A stretch of DNA of 64,000 nt, taken from NCBI GenBank assembly GCA_965197665.1, contig CBDANO010000003.1:310001-374000 (forward strand), written 5' to 3'. Shown piece after piece: positions 8,290-16,740 of the stretch (the stretch's first letter is position 1; every line of letters starts with the position of its first letter). The notes under the pieces were generated by a model. The model ran no database searches, was not told the origin of the DNA, and saw only the letters and a list, made by a program, of their open reading frames with translations. The DNA comes from CBDANO01 sp965197665. Its GTDB lineage: Bacteria; Chloroflexota; Dehalococcoidia; Lucifugimonadales; UBA3495. Position numbers and translations under genes: made by a program.

Positions 8290-9492
8290 ATGTCCAAGCG
8301 AACCATCGCCGACTTGCCGCTGGCCGGCAGCCGAGTCCTCGTTAGGGTTGATTTCAACCTTCCCATCGAGCAAGGGCTGGTGGAGATTTCTTCCTACGAC
8401 CAACGCCTTCGCGCCGCGCTGCCGACCATTCAATACCTTCTGGACAAGGAATGCCGGGTAGTCCTGTGCTCGCATCTTGGCCGTCCTAGAGGCCGGGTGG
8501 TCGAGTCGTTGCGGATGGCCCCGGTGGGAGAGCGGCTGGCGGAACTGCTGGGGCGTCCGGTCAAGAACGTGCGGGACAGCGTGGGCCGGGAAGCCGAAGC
8601 CGCCGTTGGGGAAATGAAACAAGGGCAAGTAGCACTGCTGGAAAATCTCCGGTTCTACCCCGGTGAAGAGGGGAACGACCCTGAGTTTGCCAAGCAACTG
8701 GCTTCTTCGTGCGATGTTTTCGTGATGGACGCCTTTGCCGCGGCCCACCGGGCCCACGCGTCCACGGTTGGGGTTCCGACTCTGATGCCTTCGGCCATGG
8801 GCCTCTTGGTGCAGAGAGAAGTCGAGGCGCTGGGCCGGGCCTTGGAGGCGCCTGACGACGGCAGGCCGCTGGCCGCGTTGATGGGGGGAGCAAAAGTCAG
8901 CGATAAGATCCTGGTATTGGAAAACCTGTTGGATAGGCTGGACCACTTGTTCATCGGCGGGGGAATGTCCGTCACCTTTCTGCGGGCGGCGGGTTACGGT
9001 ACCGGCGGCTCGGCTATCGAAGAGGATAGGTTGGACTTCGCCGGGGAACTGCTGGCCCGCGGCAGGGAAGGGGGCACTGAAATTCACCTCCCTTCGGACG
9101 TGGTGGCGGCCAGCCGGTTTAGCAACGACGCCCCGGAAGTCAAAGTTGTGCCCGTAGACCGGGTGCCGGAGGGGTGGTTCATCATGGACGTGGGCGAAGT
9201 TACGGCCCGCCGGTTTTCGGAAGGCTTGGGGCGCTGTAAGACCATCGTCTGGAACGGCCCCATGGGGGTGTTCGAAATGCCGAGGTTCAGCCGCGGCACC
9301 AAGGTTGTTGCAGAGGCCATTGCGGGGCTGGACCAAGTTACCAGCGTGGTCGGCGGCGGCTCCACCGCCGAGGCTGTGGAGGAGTTGGGGTTGATGGGCC
9401 GCTTTACCCACGTTTCCACGGGAGGCGGAGCGTCGTTGGAGTTCCTTGAAGGAAAGCAGTTGCCGGGGATAGCGGCGTTGCCGGATGCTTGA
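8290..9492 (+). CDS. pgk: phosphoglycerate kinase
   Basis: Reversible transfer between 1,3-bisphosphoglycerate and ADP. 400 residues. The N-terminal substrate domain has RVLVRVDFNLPI and CSHLGRPRG with the basic patch, and the C-terminal nucleotide domain has GGAKVSDKI and VGGGSTAEAVEELG. Starts at ATG. First of three consecutive triose-phosphate enzymes (pgk, apgM, tpiA) on one strand; no GAPDH or enolase is present in the window. Confidence 0.97.
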   Translation: MSKRTIADLPLAGSRVLVRVDFNLPIEQGLVEISSYDQRLRAALPTIQYLLDKECRVVLCSHLGRPRGRVVESLRMAPVGERLAELLGRPVKNVRDSVGREAEAAVGEMKQGQVALLENLRFYPGEEGNDPEFAKQLASSCDVFVMDAFAAAHRAHASTVGVPTLMPSAMGLLVQREVEALGRALEAPDDGRPLAALMGGAKVSDKILVLENLLDRLDHLFIGGGMSVTFLRAAGYGTGGSAIEEDRLDFAGELLARGREGGTEIHLPSDVVAASRFSNDAPEVKVVPVDRVPEGWFIMDVGEVTARRFSEGLGRCKTIVWNGPMGVFEMPRFSRGTKVVAEAIAGLDQVTSVVGGGSTAEAVEELGLMGRFTHVSTGGGASLEFLEGKQLPGIAALPDA

Positions 9493-9535
9493 CATAAGAT
9501 TAGGCTCCGCCGCCCTCTTGGACGAGGACTGATTG

Positions 9536-10741
9536 ATGATAGACTTGGAAGCCGTTCGAGACTGCTGCCTGTCCACTCCCTCCAAGATAGTGATGCTGGT
9601 GGTAGACGGCCTTGGGGGATTGCCCCATCCGGACACCGGGCTATCGGAGCTGGAGCAAGCCAACATCCCAAACCTGGACGCGTTGGCCCGGCAAAGCGCC
9701 TGCGGACTGACTACCCCGGTGTTGCCCGGAATCACTCCCGGCAGCGGCCCCGGCCACTTGGCGCTCTTTGGCTATGATCCTCTAAAGCACATGATTGGCC
9801 GGGGCGTCCTGGAGGCCTTGGGTATCGACGTGGAGCTGCGCCCGGGAGACGTTGCGGCCCGAGGTAACTTTTGCACCGTAGACGCCGGAGGAGTTTTGCT
9901 GGACCGCCGGGCCGGGCGCATTACTACCGAGTTGAGCGCCCCTTTGTGCCGGTGGCTGGACCGCATCGAACTCGAAGGGGTGCGATTGGACGTATACCCG
10001 GTACAGGACTACCGGTTCGTCTTGCGCTTGAGGGGTGACCGCCTTTCGGAAGCCCTCTCCGAGACCGACCCTCAACAAGTTGGGGTCCCTCCGCTGCCCG
10101 TGTCGCCTCTGGCGCCGGAAGCGGAACTGACCGCCGGGTTGGCCAACGAGTTCGTGGCCCAAGCGAGGCGGCTGCTGGCGGAGGAAGACCGGGCGAACAT
10201 GGTCCTGCTGAGGGGTTTCGCCCAGCTGCCCACCCTCCCACCCATGGGAGATGCTTACCGGCTGGACCCGGCGGGGATAGCCGCTTACCCGATGTATAGA
10301 GGGTTGGCCACCGTCGCCGGCATGAAAGTAATTCCCACGGGGCCATCCTTTGCCGACGAGGTGGAAACCCTTCGCCGGAACTTTGACCGGCACGACTACT
10401 TCTTTATTCATTACAAGCCGGCTGACGCCGCCGGGGAGGACGGCGATTTCGAGGCCAAGGTCAAGCGATTGGAGGAACTGGACGCCTTCATACCGCAAAT
10501 CAGAGAGATAGGACCCGACGTCATGGTCGTGGCTGGCGACCACGCAACACCGGCAATCATGGCCGGCCATAGCTGGCATCCGGTGCCGCTGATGGTCCAT
10601 TCGGCCCTGACCCAGGGAGAAGGGGTACCGGCGTTCAGCGAGAGGGCTTGCGGCCAAGGGTCTGTTGGACGCATTCCGGCGACCCAGATCATGCTGCTGG
10701 CGCTGGCCCACGCCGGGAAACTTACTAAATATGGCCCGTAG
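9536..10741 (+). CDS. apgM: 2,3-bisphosphoglycerate-independent phosphoglycerate mutase, archaeal type
   Basis: Alkaline-phosphatase superfamily metalloenzyme interconverting 3- and 2-phosphoglycerate. 401 residues, the ApgM length rather than the ~510 of bacterial GpmI. Metal and phospho-acceptor segments are visible: LVVDGLGGLPH near the N-terminus, GSGPGHLALFGYDP, HYKPADAAGEDGDF, and VVAGDHATPA then GHSWHPVP near the C-terminus. An in-frame TTG immediately precedes the ATG; the ATG is preferred. Follows pgk by 43 bases. Confidence 0.93.
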   Translation: MIDLEAVRDCCLSTPSKIVMLVVDGLGGLPHPDTGLSELEQANIPNLDALARQSACGLTTPVLPGITPGSGPGHLALFGYDPLKHMIGRGVLEALGIDVELRPGDVAARGNFCTVDAGGVLLDRRAGRITTELSAPLCRWLDRIELEGVRLDVYPVQDYRFVLRLRGDRLSEALSETDPQQVGVPPLPVSPLAPEAELTAGLANEFVAQARRLLAEEDRANMVLLRGFAQLPTLPPMGDAYRLDPAGIAAYPMYRGLATVAGMKVIPTGPSFADEVETLRRNFDRHDYFFIHYKPADAAGEDGDFEAKVKRLEELDAFIPQIREIGPDVMVVAGDHATPAIMAGHSWHPVPLMVHSALTQGEGVPAFSERACGQGSVGRIPATQIMLLALAHAGKLTKYGP

Positions 10742-10750
10742 GGGCACCGA

Positions 10751-10961
10751 TTAACTAACTCCGTGTGCAAGTTTTTCCAAGCTGCGGATTGGATCGCCGG
10801 CACAACAGCGTCTGCGTCCGATATGACCTGTCTTCAACGAGAGAAATAGAGTGTGATTGGCCCGCAGCTGCGGGCCAATCACACTCTTTCTTTCCGTGGT
10901 GGGGCAACCGCCGCGTTATGCCAAGACGGACGATGAGGTACTTGCGCACGGGGTTAGCTGC
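10751..10961 (-). repeat. TIR-bounded intergenic element, copy 1
   Basis: About 211-bp element filling the apgM-tpiA gap. Its ends are imperfect inverted repeats: left end AACTAACTCCGTGTGCAAGT and, read on the other strand, right end AGCTAACCCCGTGCGCAAGT (17 of 20 match). A perfect 40-bp palindrome lies in the middle. The reverse complement aligns along its length, roughly 80% by eye over the better arm, with copy 2 at 38135-38347 and more loosely with copy 3 at 24353-24517. I see no ORF inside. Orientation is given relative to copies 2 and 3. Looks like a MITE-like non-autonomous repeat. Confidence 0.75.
10848..10887. terminator. 40-bp perfect palindrome at the centre of repeat copy 1
   Basis: AGAGTGTGATTGGCCCGCAG is followed directly by its exact reverse complement, giving a 20-bp stem without loop mismatches, then TTTC on the plus strand. 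It would form a very stable hairpin in either transcript and could terminate apgM transcription before tpiA. The U-tract is short, so it is only a plausible terminator; it may instead be a structural part of the mobile element. Confidence 0.55.
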
Positions 10962-11002
10962 TCCGCCGCCTAACTTGTGTTTAACCTGGGGAGGATAGGC
11001 TG

Positions 11003-11767
11003 ATGCCCAAGGCTGTAGTCGCGGGAAACTGGAAGATGAACACTAGTCTAGCCGAGGCGATGGAGTTGGCCGCCGGCGTCCGGGACGAGGCCGGGCCTCT
11101 TTCCGGCGTGGAGATGATTATTTGCCCGCCCTTCGTCTCGTTGGCCGCGGTCCGGGATTCGCTGCGGGGGAGCCCGGTGAAAGTGGGGGCGCAGAACATG
11201 CACTATGAGGACTCGGGCGCGTTTACCGGGGAAATCGCTCCGCCAATGCTCCAAGGCTTGTGCGAATACGTGATTCTGGGGCATTCCGAACGACGGCAGC
11301 TTTTCGGCGAAGACGACGGCCTGGTCAACCGTAAAGTCAAAGCCGCCGTTCAACACGGCTTGAAGCCCATCTTGTGCGTGGGTGAGACCTTGGAGCAGCG
11401 AGAGAGAGGACAAGCGGGCCCGGTGGTTGGCGGGCAATTGACCGCGGGTCTGGCTGACGTGGTTGACATAAATGACCTGGTAGTAGCGTATGAGCCGGTG
11501 TGGGCCATCGGTACCGGGCGGGCCGCCACCCCGGAAATCGTAGCCGAGGTCATGGCCGGCGTGATACGGGATACCCTTCTCGGCATCTATGGCAATCAGG
11601 CCGACCAAGTACCGCTGCTCTACGGAGGCAGCGTCAACGCCGAGAACATTGCCGGATTTGCCCGCGAACCCAGCGTTCACGGCGCATTGGTGGGCGGCGC
11701 CAGTCTCCGCGCCGACCGGTTCTTGGAAATAGCGCGGCTCACGGCGGAGGCGAAAGGGCAGCTTTGA
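11003..11767 (+). CDS. tpiA: triose-phosphate isomerase
   Basis: Interconverts DHAP and glyceraldehyde-3-phosphate. 254 residues, a complete TIM barrel. Seen in order: GNWKMN (catalytic Lys), GHSERR (catalytic His), AYEPVWAIGTG (catalytic Glu and mobile loop) and the phosphate-binding YGGSVNAENI and VGGASL. ATG start preceded by GGGGAGG. It is separated from apgM by the repeat element, so it may have its own promoter. Confidence 0.98.
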   Translation: MPKAVVAGNWKMNTSLAEAMELAAGVRDEAGPLSGVEMIICPPFVSLAAVRDSLRGSPVKVGAQNMHYEDSGAFTGEIAPPMLQGLCEYVILGHSERRQLFGEDDGLVNRKVKAAVQHGLKPILCVGETLEQRERGQAGPVVGGQLTAGLADVVDINDLVVAYEPVWAIGTGRAATPEIVAEVMAGVIRDTLLGIYGNQADQVPLLYGGSVNAENIAGFAREPSVHGALVGGASLRADRFLEIARLTAEAKGQL

Positions 11768-11779
11768 GCAGGTTTCCTA

Positions 11780-12049
11780 GTGCCCATTAGTCGCGAGGAG
11801 TTGGAGGGAGGTCGTATTGATCTCTCTTTCCCTATCATCCGAATACTGACCGCCCACCCCGACCTGGGGTTTAGCCCCGAGGAAGTCCAACAGTTGCTCG
11901 CGGAAACCGAAGGTCGAAGCACCACACTTGCTGAAGTGGAGCAGACCCTGGCAACTCTAGTCCTTCAAGGGCGGGTTCGAATGAAGGAGGTGGAGGGTCA
12001 GCGATGGTATACTATTACGCAGCGAAGGTTGGGTTTTCGAACGGAGTAA
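11780..12049 (+). CDS. small winged-helix-like protein, unknown function
   Basis: 89 residues from a GTG start 12 bases after tpiA. The segment PIIRILTAHPDLGFSPEEV, then a helix-turn-helix-like LAEVEQTLATLVLQGRVRM and a beta hairpin EGQRWYTITQRRLGF, follow the order helix, recognition helix, wing. This fits a small winged-helix DNA-binding fold, but no family is recognised. It ends 5 bases before the next small gene, suggesting a two-gene unit. Confidence 0.55.
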   Translation: MPISREELEGGRIDLSFPIIRILTAHPDLGFSPEEVQQLLAETEGRSTTLAEVEQTLATLVLQGRVRMKEVEGQRWYTITQRRLGFRTE

Positions 12050-12054
12050 TAGCA

Positions 12055-12357
12055 ATGCCATTGACCAAGCGCCAATTCGAATTGGGAATTGACGATGAAG
12101 CCGAGCATTTGATGCGTCAAGCCTATCAAATGCTGACCGAATACCGCGACCTGGCTTATTCAGCCCGGGAACTCCAAGAAGCTATTCTGCGAGACGACGC
12201 AACGGATGACATGTCCAGAAAGCTCAATCATGCCTTGGACGTATTGGCTGAGATAGGCGCAGCCGATAAGGGTGTAGTGGAAGGCGCCGAGTACTACGCA
12301 TTCCTCGCAGAGTTCGATACAAACACTTGGGACCGCGATTTGAGCGTCAGGATTTAA
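12055..12357 (+). CDS. small helical protein paired with the winged-helix gene, unknown function
   Basis: About 100 residues from the ATG giving MPLTKRQFELGIDDEAEHLM, with GGAG about 10 bases upstream; the longer frame overlaps the preceding gene. The sequence is acidic and largely helical (LMRQAYQMLTEYRDLAYSARELQEAILRDD), with no catalytic motif. Its tight spacing after the winged-helix gene suggests a functional pair. I do not recognise a toxin or antitoxin family, so no function is given. Confidence 0.55.
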   Translation: MPLTKRQFELGIDDEAEHLMRQAYQMLTEYRDLAYSARELQEAILRDDATDDMSRKLNHALDVLAEIGAADKGVVEGAEYYAFLAEFDTNTWDRDLSVRI

Positions 12358-12409
12358 GCGTCAGATAGTAATTTAGGAACGCTACTGCACCGCAAACCCC
12401 CTTGCCCTA

Positions 12410-13366
12410 GTGATACTTCCGATACCAGACCCGCCCCTCCTCTTCATCGTCGGCCCGACGGCTGTCGGCAAGTCTCGTTTGGCAGCGGCCTTGGCGCAGC
12501 AGTTCGACGGCGAGGTAATCAACGCCGACAGCCGCCAAGTCTACCGTCGCATGGATATCGGCACGGCCAAGCCCTCGCCGGAGCAGCGCGGGCAAGCGGT
12601 CCATCATTTGCTTGACATTCTAGACCCGGACCAAGACTTCGGACTGGCTAGCTTCCTGTCCTTGGCCCGGGACCTTGTCCGGGATATTCACCGGCAAGGC
12701 CGGCTGCCTATCGTTGCCGGGGGCACCGGCCAATACCTTTGGGCTTTGGCCGAGGGCTGGCGGGTCCCTGAGGCGCCTCCCGACCACGCTTTCCGGGAGG
12801 AGCGGCAGCGGGAGGCCGAAGAACACGGCCCGGCGTTCGTTTACCGGCAGTTGCAGGCGGCGGACCCGCAAAGGGCGGCCCAAGTGGACCCGGCCAACCT
12901 GCGCCGGGTGATCCGCGCCCTGGAAGTGGGCCGCCAAGTCCGGCCTGATTCCCTGGGGCGGGCCCTAAAAACACCGCCGGTCAATCCTATCCTCATCATC
13001 GGTTTGACCATGGAACGCCAGGAGCTGTACCAGCGCATAGACGCCCGGGTAGACCGGATGATGGCCGCGGGCCTGCTGGCGGAGGTCCAAGCCTTGGCCG
13101 GCCAAGGGTACCCCTTGGGCCAGGGACCTCTGGGCAGCCCGGGGTACCGGGAGTTGGGACGGTACCTGGCCGGGGAAATCACTGTCGATGAAGCGGTGCT
13201 GCGGACCAAGTATCAGACCCACCGTTTGGCGAGGCGGCAATATACCTGGTTCAAGCTGACCGACCCGCGAATTCGATGGCTGGACGCCGCCGACTCGGAC
13301 TTGGAGAGCCGGGCCGGGCAGATGCTCCGGGAGTTCCTTCAATCCCTGCCTGCTGTGGTACAATAG
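12410..13366 (+). CDS. miaA: tRNA dimethylallyltransferase
   Basis: Transfers dimethylallyl to A37 of UNN-reading tRNAs. 318 residues. The P-loop GPTAVGKS is at the N-terminus, then INADSRQVYRRMDIGTAKP, VAGGTGQYLWAL, LRRVIRALEV, and the tRNA-binding region ending LARRQYTWFK. GTG start, giving a short MILPIPDPP leader before the P-loop. Confidence 0.96.
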   Translation: MILPIPDPPLLFIVGPTAVGKSRLAAALAQQFDGEVINADSRQVYRRMDIGTAKPSPEQRGQAVHHLLDILDPDQDFGLASFLSLARDLVRDIHRQGRLPIVAGGTGQYLWALAEGWRVPEAPPDHAFREERQREAEEHGPAFVYRQLQAADPQRAAQVDPANLRRVIRALEVGRQVRPDSLGRALKTPPVNPILIIGLTMERQELYQRIDARVDRMMAAGLLAEVQALAGQGYPLGQGPLGSPGYRELGRYLAGEITVDEAVLRTKYQTHRLARRQYTWFKLTDPRIRWLDAADSDLESRAGQMLREFLQSLPAVVQ

Positions 13367-13393
13367 GCTCGAATTTCTCCAGAGGGCCCACCT

Positions 13394-14251
13394 ATGAAAT
13401 TCACCAAGATGCAAGGCGCCGGCAACGACTATATTTACATCGACGCCAGGGGCCTGGATGAGGACTGGCCCAGCTTGTCGCGCCGGATGAGCGACCGTCA
13501 TTTCGGCGTGGGCGGCGACGGCGTCATTCTCGTTCTCGAGTCCGAGTCCGCCGACTTGAAGATGCGAATGTTCAACGCCGACGGTTCGGAAGGAGAAATG
13601 TGCGGCAACGGCATCCGTTGCTTCGCCAAGTACGCGGTGGAGCGGGGCTTGGTACCAAATTCGCGGGAATCGCTGAACGTGGAAACCCTGTCCGGCATTC
13701 GCGCCGTGGCACCGGTCTGGAACGGGGACAAGGTCACCGGCGCCAGGGTATCAATGGGCGCACCGGGACTCAACCCCAAGGACCTGCCGGTGGTTCTTCC
13801 GGAGGAACCGGACGATTCGGCGGGGCCGGTGATAAATTACTCCTCCCAAGTGGACGGGTTGAGCCTGCCTTTGACCTTCGTGTCCATGGGCAATCCCCAC
13901 GCGGTGACTTTCTTGGCCCGGCCGGTGGAGGAATTTGACCTGAGATCCATCGGCCCCAGGGTGGAGCATCACCCCATGTTTCCGCGCCGGGTCAACTTCG
14001 AAATAGTGAATGACAACGGCGGCGGGCGGCTGACGGCTAGGGTGTGGGAACGAGGGTCGGGTGAAACGATGGCCTGCGGCACCGGGGCCTGCGCCATTGC
14101 GGTGGCAGCCCGGTTGCAAGGCTTGTGCGGCAACGTTGTTGACATAACCTTGCCGGGAGGCGCCCTGAGTATCGACTGGGATGGAGAGGGGGAAGTGTTT
14201 ATGGAGGGGCCGGCGGAGGAAGTGTTCAGCGGGGAGTGGAAGGCTTCGTGA
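13394..14251 (+). CDS. dapF: diaminopimelate epimerase
   Basis: Converts LL- to meso-diaminopimelate for lysine and peptidoglycan. 285 residues. Start MKFTKMQGAGNDYIYID is typical; the first catalytic Cys is in EMCGNGIRCFAKY and the second in MACGTGACAIAV. It lies 27 bases after miaA, and its TGA overlaps the GTG start of the Uma2 gene. With dapL about 1.3 kb downstream it indicates the DapL variant of lysine synthesis. Confidence 0.97.
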   Translation: MKFTKMQGAGNDYIYIDARGLDEDWPSLSRRMSDRHFGVGGDGVILVLESESADLKMRMFNADGSEGEMCGNGIRCFAKYAVERGLVPNSRESLNVETLSGIRAVAPVWNGDKVTGARVSMGAPGLNPKDLPVVLPEEPDDSAGPVINYSSQVDGLSLPLTFVSMGNPHAVTFLARPVEEFDLRSIGPRVEHHPMFPRRVNFEIVNDNGGGRLTARVWERGSGETMACGTGACAIAVAARLQGLCGNVVDITLPGGALSIDWDGEGEVFMEGPAEEVFSGEWKAS

Positions 14252-14820
14252 GCACTGTAACAAAAAAGCTGACCTTTGAAGAGTGGCTGAGTCTCCCCGA
14301 AACCAAGCAACGCTACGAAATTGTCGACGGGGTGATGATAGTGCCTCCCGGCCCAAACGTGGACCACCAAGGCATCATGCTGAACGTGTTTACCCAACTA
14401 CGCGGCTTCGTTCTAGACCAAGGCCTTGGCCTCGTGTTTACGGCCCCCTTGGACGTGCTGGTTCAGCGTGACCCCCTGCGCACTCGCCAGCCCGACGTTT
14501 TGTACCTGAACGCCGAGAGGACCGGTATCAAGGAGCGGTCCGATTACAAAGGGATGAACTTCCTGGAAACGCCTCCTGACTTGGTGGTGGAGGTGCTTTC
14601 CCTCAGTAACACCAGAAGTGACATACGGAACAAGCTGCGGGACTACCAGCAAATTGGAGTCTATGAGTGCTGGCTGGTCAGCCCGGAGGCCGAGACCGTC
14701 GAAATTATCAACCTGACCGGCAAGGAACCCCAATCCGCTGCCGTATTCGGCGTAGACGAGATGTTCCACTCCGACCTCCTGGAAGGCTTCGCCATGGACC
14801 TGGGGGCGGTGTTCGGGTAG
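14248..14820 (+). CDS. Uma2 family (DUF820) putative endonuclease
   Basis: 190 residues from a GTG that overlaps the dapF stop (GTGA). Typical Uma2 order: LTFEEWLSLPETKQRYEIVDG, VPPGPNVDHQGIM, RQPDVLYL (active-site Asp), PPDLVVEVLS (acidic residue of the PD-(D/E)XK core) then SDIRNKLRDYQQIGVYECWL with the Lys. The family has a restriction-endonuclease-like fold and is often multicopy in Chloroflexota and cyanobacteria, with poorly known function. The 197-bp gap to hicB has no clear gene. Confidence 0.85.
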   Translation: MSTVTKKLTFEEWLSLPETKQRYEIVDGVMIVPPGPNVDHQGIMLNVFTQLRGFVLDQGLGLVFTAPLDVLVQRDPLRTRQPDVLYLNAERTGIKERSDYKGMNFLETPPDLVVEVLSLSNTRSDIRNKLRDYQQIGVYECWLVSPEAETVEIINLTGKEPQSAAVFGVDEMFHSDLLEGFAMDLGAVFG

Positions 14821-15017
14821 ACCTTCGGAGCGGGGGCGGCAGCGTTCGTGTACCAGAGGTTTGACATAACCTTCGACAAGGTTGCTAGGGCAGCCGAGAT
14901 TTACTTCGTAGACAAAGTCGAGAAATACAGGCGATATTGGAGCGCCTATCAACTCGTGAATTGCCAGGCCTTCAGGCATAGGCTGTTATACCCCTTCACC
15001 CAATCGGAGACCATAGA

Positions 15018-15281
15018 ATGAAGCTCTACAAGCTGCCGATAGTGCTTTACGAACCCTCGGAGGATACTGAGGGCAAGTTTATGGCAGAAGTCCCAGCTCT
15101 GCCGGGATGTCGCGCCTGGGGAGATACGGTGGGCGAAACATTGACGTACGTCCAGGGCGTAGCAGAAGCGTTTATCGACTCCTACTTGGATCGAGAGATT
15201 CCACTCCCGAAGGAAGTCGAGTCGTCAGTCTACGAACCGGGGGGGGTGGCTATTCATGGCGAGATCATCGTCGCGGCGTGA
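15018..15281 (+). CDS. hicB: HicB-like antitoxin
   Basis: 87 residues with the HicB/UPF0150 partial RNase H-like fold: YEPSEDTEGKFMAEVPALPG then a long helix VGETLTYVQGVAEAFIDSYL and IPLPKEV. Such proteins bind and neutralise HicA mRNA interferases and often autoregulate. The TGA overlaps a GTG that begins a damaged hicA (hicBA order). No clear C-terminal DNA-binding extension is visible at this length. With its toxin disrupted, it is probably a relic or an orphan antitoxin. Confidence 0.75.
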   Translation: MKLYKLPIVLYEPSEDTEGKFMAEVPALPGCRAWGDTVGETLTYVQGVAEAFIDSYLDREIPLPKEVESSVYEPGGVAIHGEIIVAA

Positions 15282-15464
15282 ACTACCGTCAGCTTACACA
15301 GAAGTTAAGACTAAGGAGCGGGGTCTCACGAAATATGGATTAACGTGAGGACAGATGCAACTGCTTCTATCCCCAACTGGCGAGCCAGAGACCTGAAACC
15401 TGGCACAATTGCCGCGATATTGCGCGACCTCGGAATATCTCGAGAGGAGTTTGGGCGAGCATGA
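15278..15464 (+). pseudogene. hicA: hicA toxin remnant, frameshifted and internally deleted
   Basis: Starts at a GTG overlapping the hicB stop. The first frame reads NYRQLTQKLRL, as in HicA N-termini, then runs to a stop after about 21 codons. The next frame continues with GSHEIWIN, RTDATASIPNW, DLKPGTIAAILRDLGISREEF and a TGA at 15462-15464, which is the HicA core including the catalytic His of GSH. Between the two frames the expected ~8-residue strand is missing, so there is a small deletion plus a frame change. Function is presumably lost. Confidence 0.7.
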
Positions 15465-15509
15465 GAGGGGCGCCGAGGCCACATACTGCAACGAGGTGGG
15501 ACCACCTAG

Positions 15510-16688
15510 ATGAAGCTCTCTGACCGGCTCAGCAAGCTGTCCCCCTATCCCTTCGTGGAGATATCTCGCATCATCGCGGAGAAGCGGGCCGCCGGGGTGG
15601 ACGTTGTTACCTTCGGCATCGGCGACCCGGACATTCCGACGCCTCAGCCCGTTATCGACCGTTTGTTGGCTGCCTCGGAGGAACCGCCCAACCATCGGTA
15701 CCCGGAGACCGACGGCTTGCCCGAGCTGCGGCGGGCCATCGCTTATTGGTACCAGCAGCGGTTTGGCGTGGATCTCGACCCGGATAAAGAAGTGCTGCCC
15801 CTGATTGGGGCCAAGGAAGGCATCGGCCACGCCGCCTTCTGCTTCCTTGACCCGGGCGACGTGGCGCTGGTACCCGACCCGGCCTATCCCGTCTACGCGG
15901 TGGGCACCATGTTCGCCGGCGCCGAAAGCCGCATCATGCCCCTTCGGGAAGGGAACGGCTGGCTGCCGGAACTGGACGCTATACCCTCCGACGCGGCCCG
16001 TTCGGCCAAGCTCATGTGGCTCAATTACCCCAACAACCCCACCAGCGCGGTGGCCTCTATCGAGGACTTGGCCGCCGCCGCCGCCTTTTGCAGGGAGCAC
16101 GACATTGCTCTACTTCACGACGCCGCCTACAGTGAAGTTGGCTACGACGGCTATCGGGCCGCGAGCTTCCTGCAGGTTGACGGCGCCAAGGAGCTGGGGT
16201 TGGAGTTCCACTCTCTGTCCAAGACGTACAACATGACTGGCTGGCGCATCGGCATGGCCGTGGGCAACGCCGACATGATAAAGGCGCTGTTCCAGATCAA
16301 AGCCAACCTGGACTCGGGTATCCCGCAAGCAGTCCAAGAGATGGCCATGGAAGCCCTGACCGGCCCCCAAGACTCCGTGGCGGACAACGTTGCGGTCTAC
16401 CAACGCCGCCGGGACCGGGTTGTCGCCGCCCTGTCCAAGCTGGGCCTGCGGGCGCCGGCGCCCCGGGCCAGCCTATACGTTTGGGCCGGTGTTCCCGAAG
16501 GGTATACCTCGGCCGAATTCGCTGCCCGGCTATTGGAAGAAATCGACATTGTGGTGACTCCCGGTTCCAGCTACGGCAGCTACGGTGAAGGGTACATACG
16601 CCTTTCCTTGACCACCCCGGACGAAAGAGTGGAAACCGGGTGCCGGCGCTTGGAGAACTGGCGGATGCCTTCTCCCGAGGAGGGCTGA
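15510..16688 (+). CDS. dapL: LL-diaminopimelate aminotransferase (class I/II aminotransferase)
   Basis: PLP enzyme converting tetrahydrodipicolinate directly to LL-DAP. 392 residues with GIGDPDIPTP, NHRYPETDGLPELR, the PLP-contacting LNYPNNPTSA, the Schiff-base Lys in SLSKTYNMTGWRIG, and RLSLTTPDERVE. The overall pattern is the DapL2-like group found in Chloroflexota and others. The assignment rests on these motifs and on dapF nearby; an aspartate aminotransferase-like activity cannot be excluded. Confidence 0.85.
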   Translation: MKLSDRLSKLSPYPFVEISRIIAEKRAAGVDVVTFGIGDPDIPTPQPVIDRLLAASEEPPNHRYPETDGLPELRRAIAYWYQQRFGVDLDPDKEVLPLIGAKEGIGHAAFCFLDPGDVALVPDPAYPVYAVGTMFAGAESRIMPLREGNGWLPELDAIPSDAARSAKLMWLNYPNNPTSAVASIEDLAAAAAFCREHDIALLHDAAYSEVGYDGYRAASFLQVDGAKELGLEFHSLSKTYNMTGWRIGMAVGNADMIKALFQIKANLDSGIPQAVQEMAMEALTGPQDSVADNVAVYQRRRDRVVAALSKLGLRAPAPRASLYVWAGVPEGYTSAEFAARLLEEIDIVVTPGSSYGSYGEGYIRLSLTTPDERVETGCRRLENWRMPSPEEG

Positions 16689-16740
16689 GGCTATCGCCAA
16701 GACAGCCTTTCCTACCGATCCCGGCCCTGAACGCGCCGTC

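Noticed and set aside
8170..9735. 521-codon open frame on the minus strand opposite pgk
   Set aside because: It is antisense to pgk, whose motifs are complete; the translation is Arg/Gln/Pro-rich without domain features, as expected for a high-GC shadow frame.
14821..15017. Remnant of a nucleotidyltransferase-like gene on the minus strand downstream of the Uma2 gene (segment reading EVNLGCPSNLVEGYVKPLV)
   Set aside because: Resembles MNT C-termini only faintly, lacks the GSxxxGxxxxxSDxD motif, and the frame continues as a shadow of the Uma2 gene.
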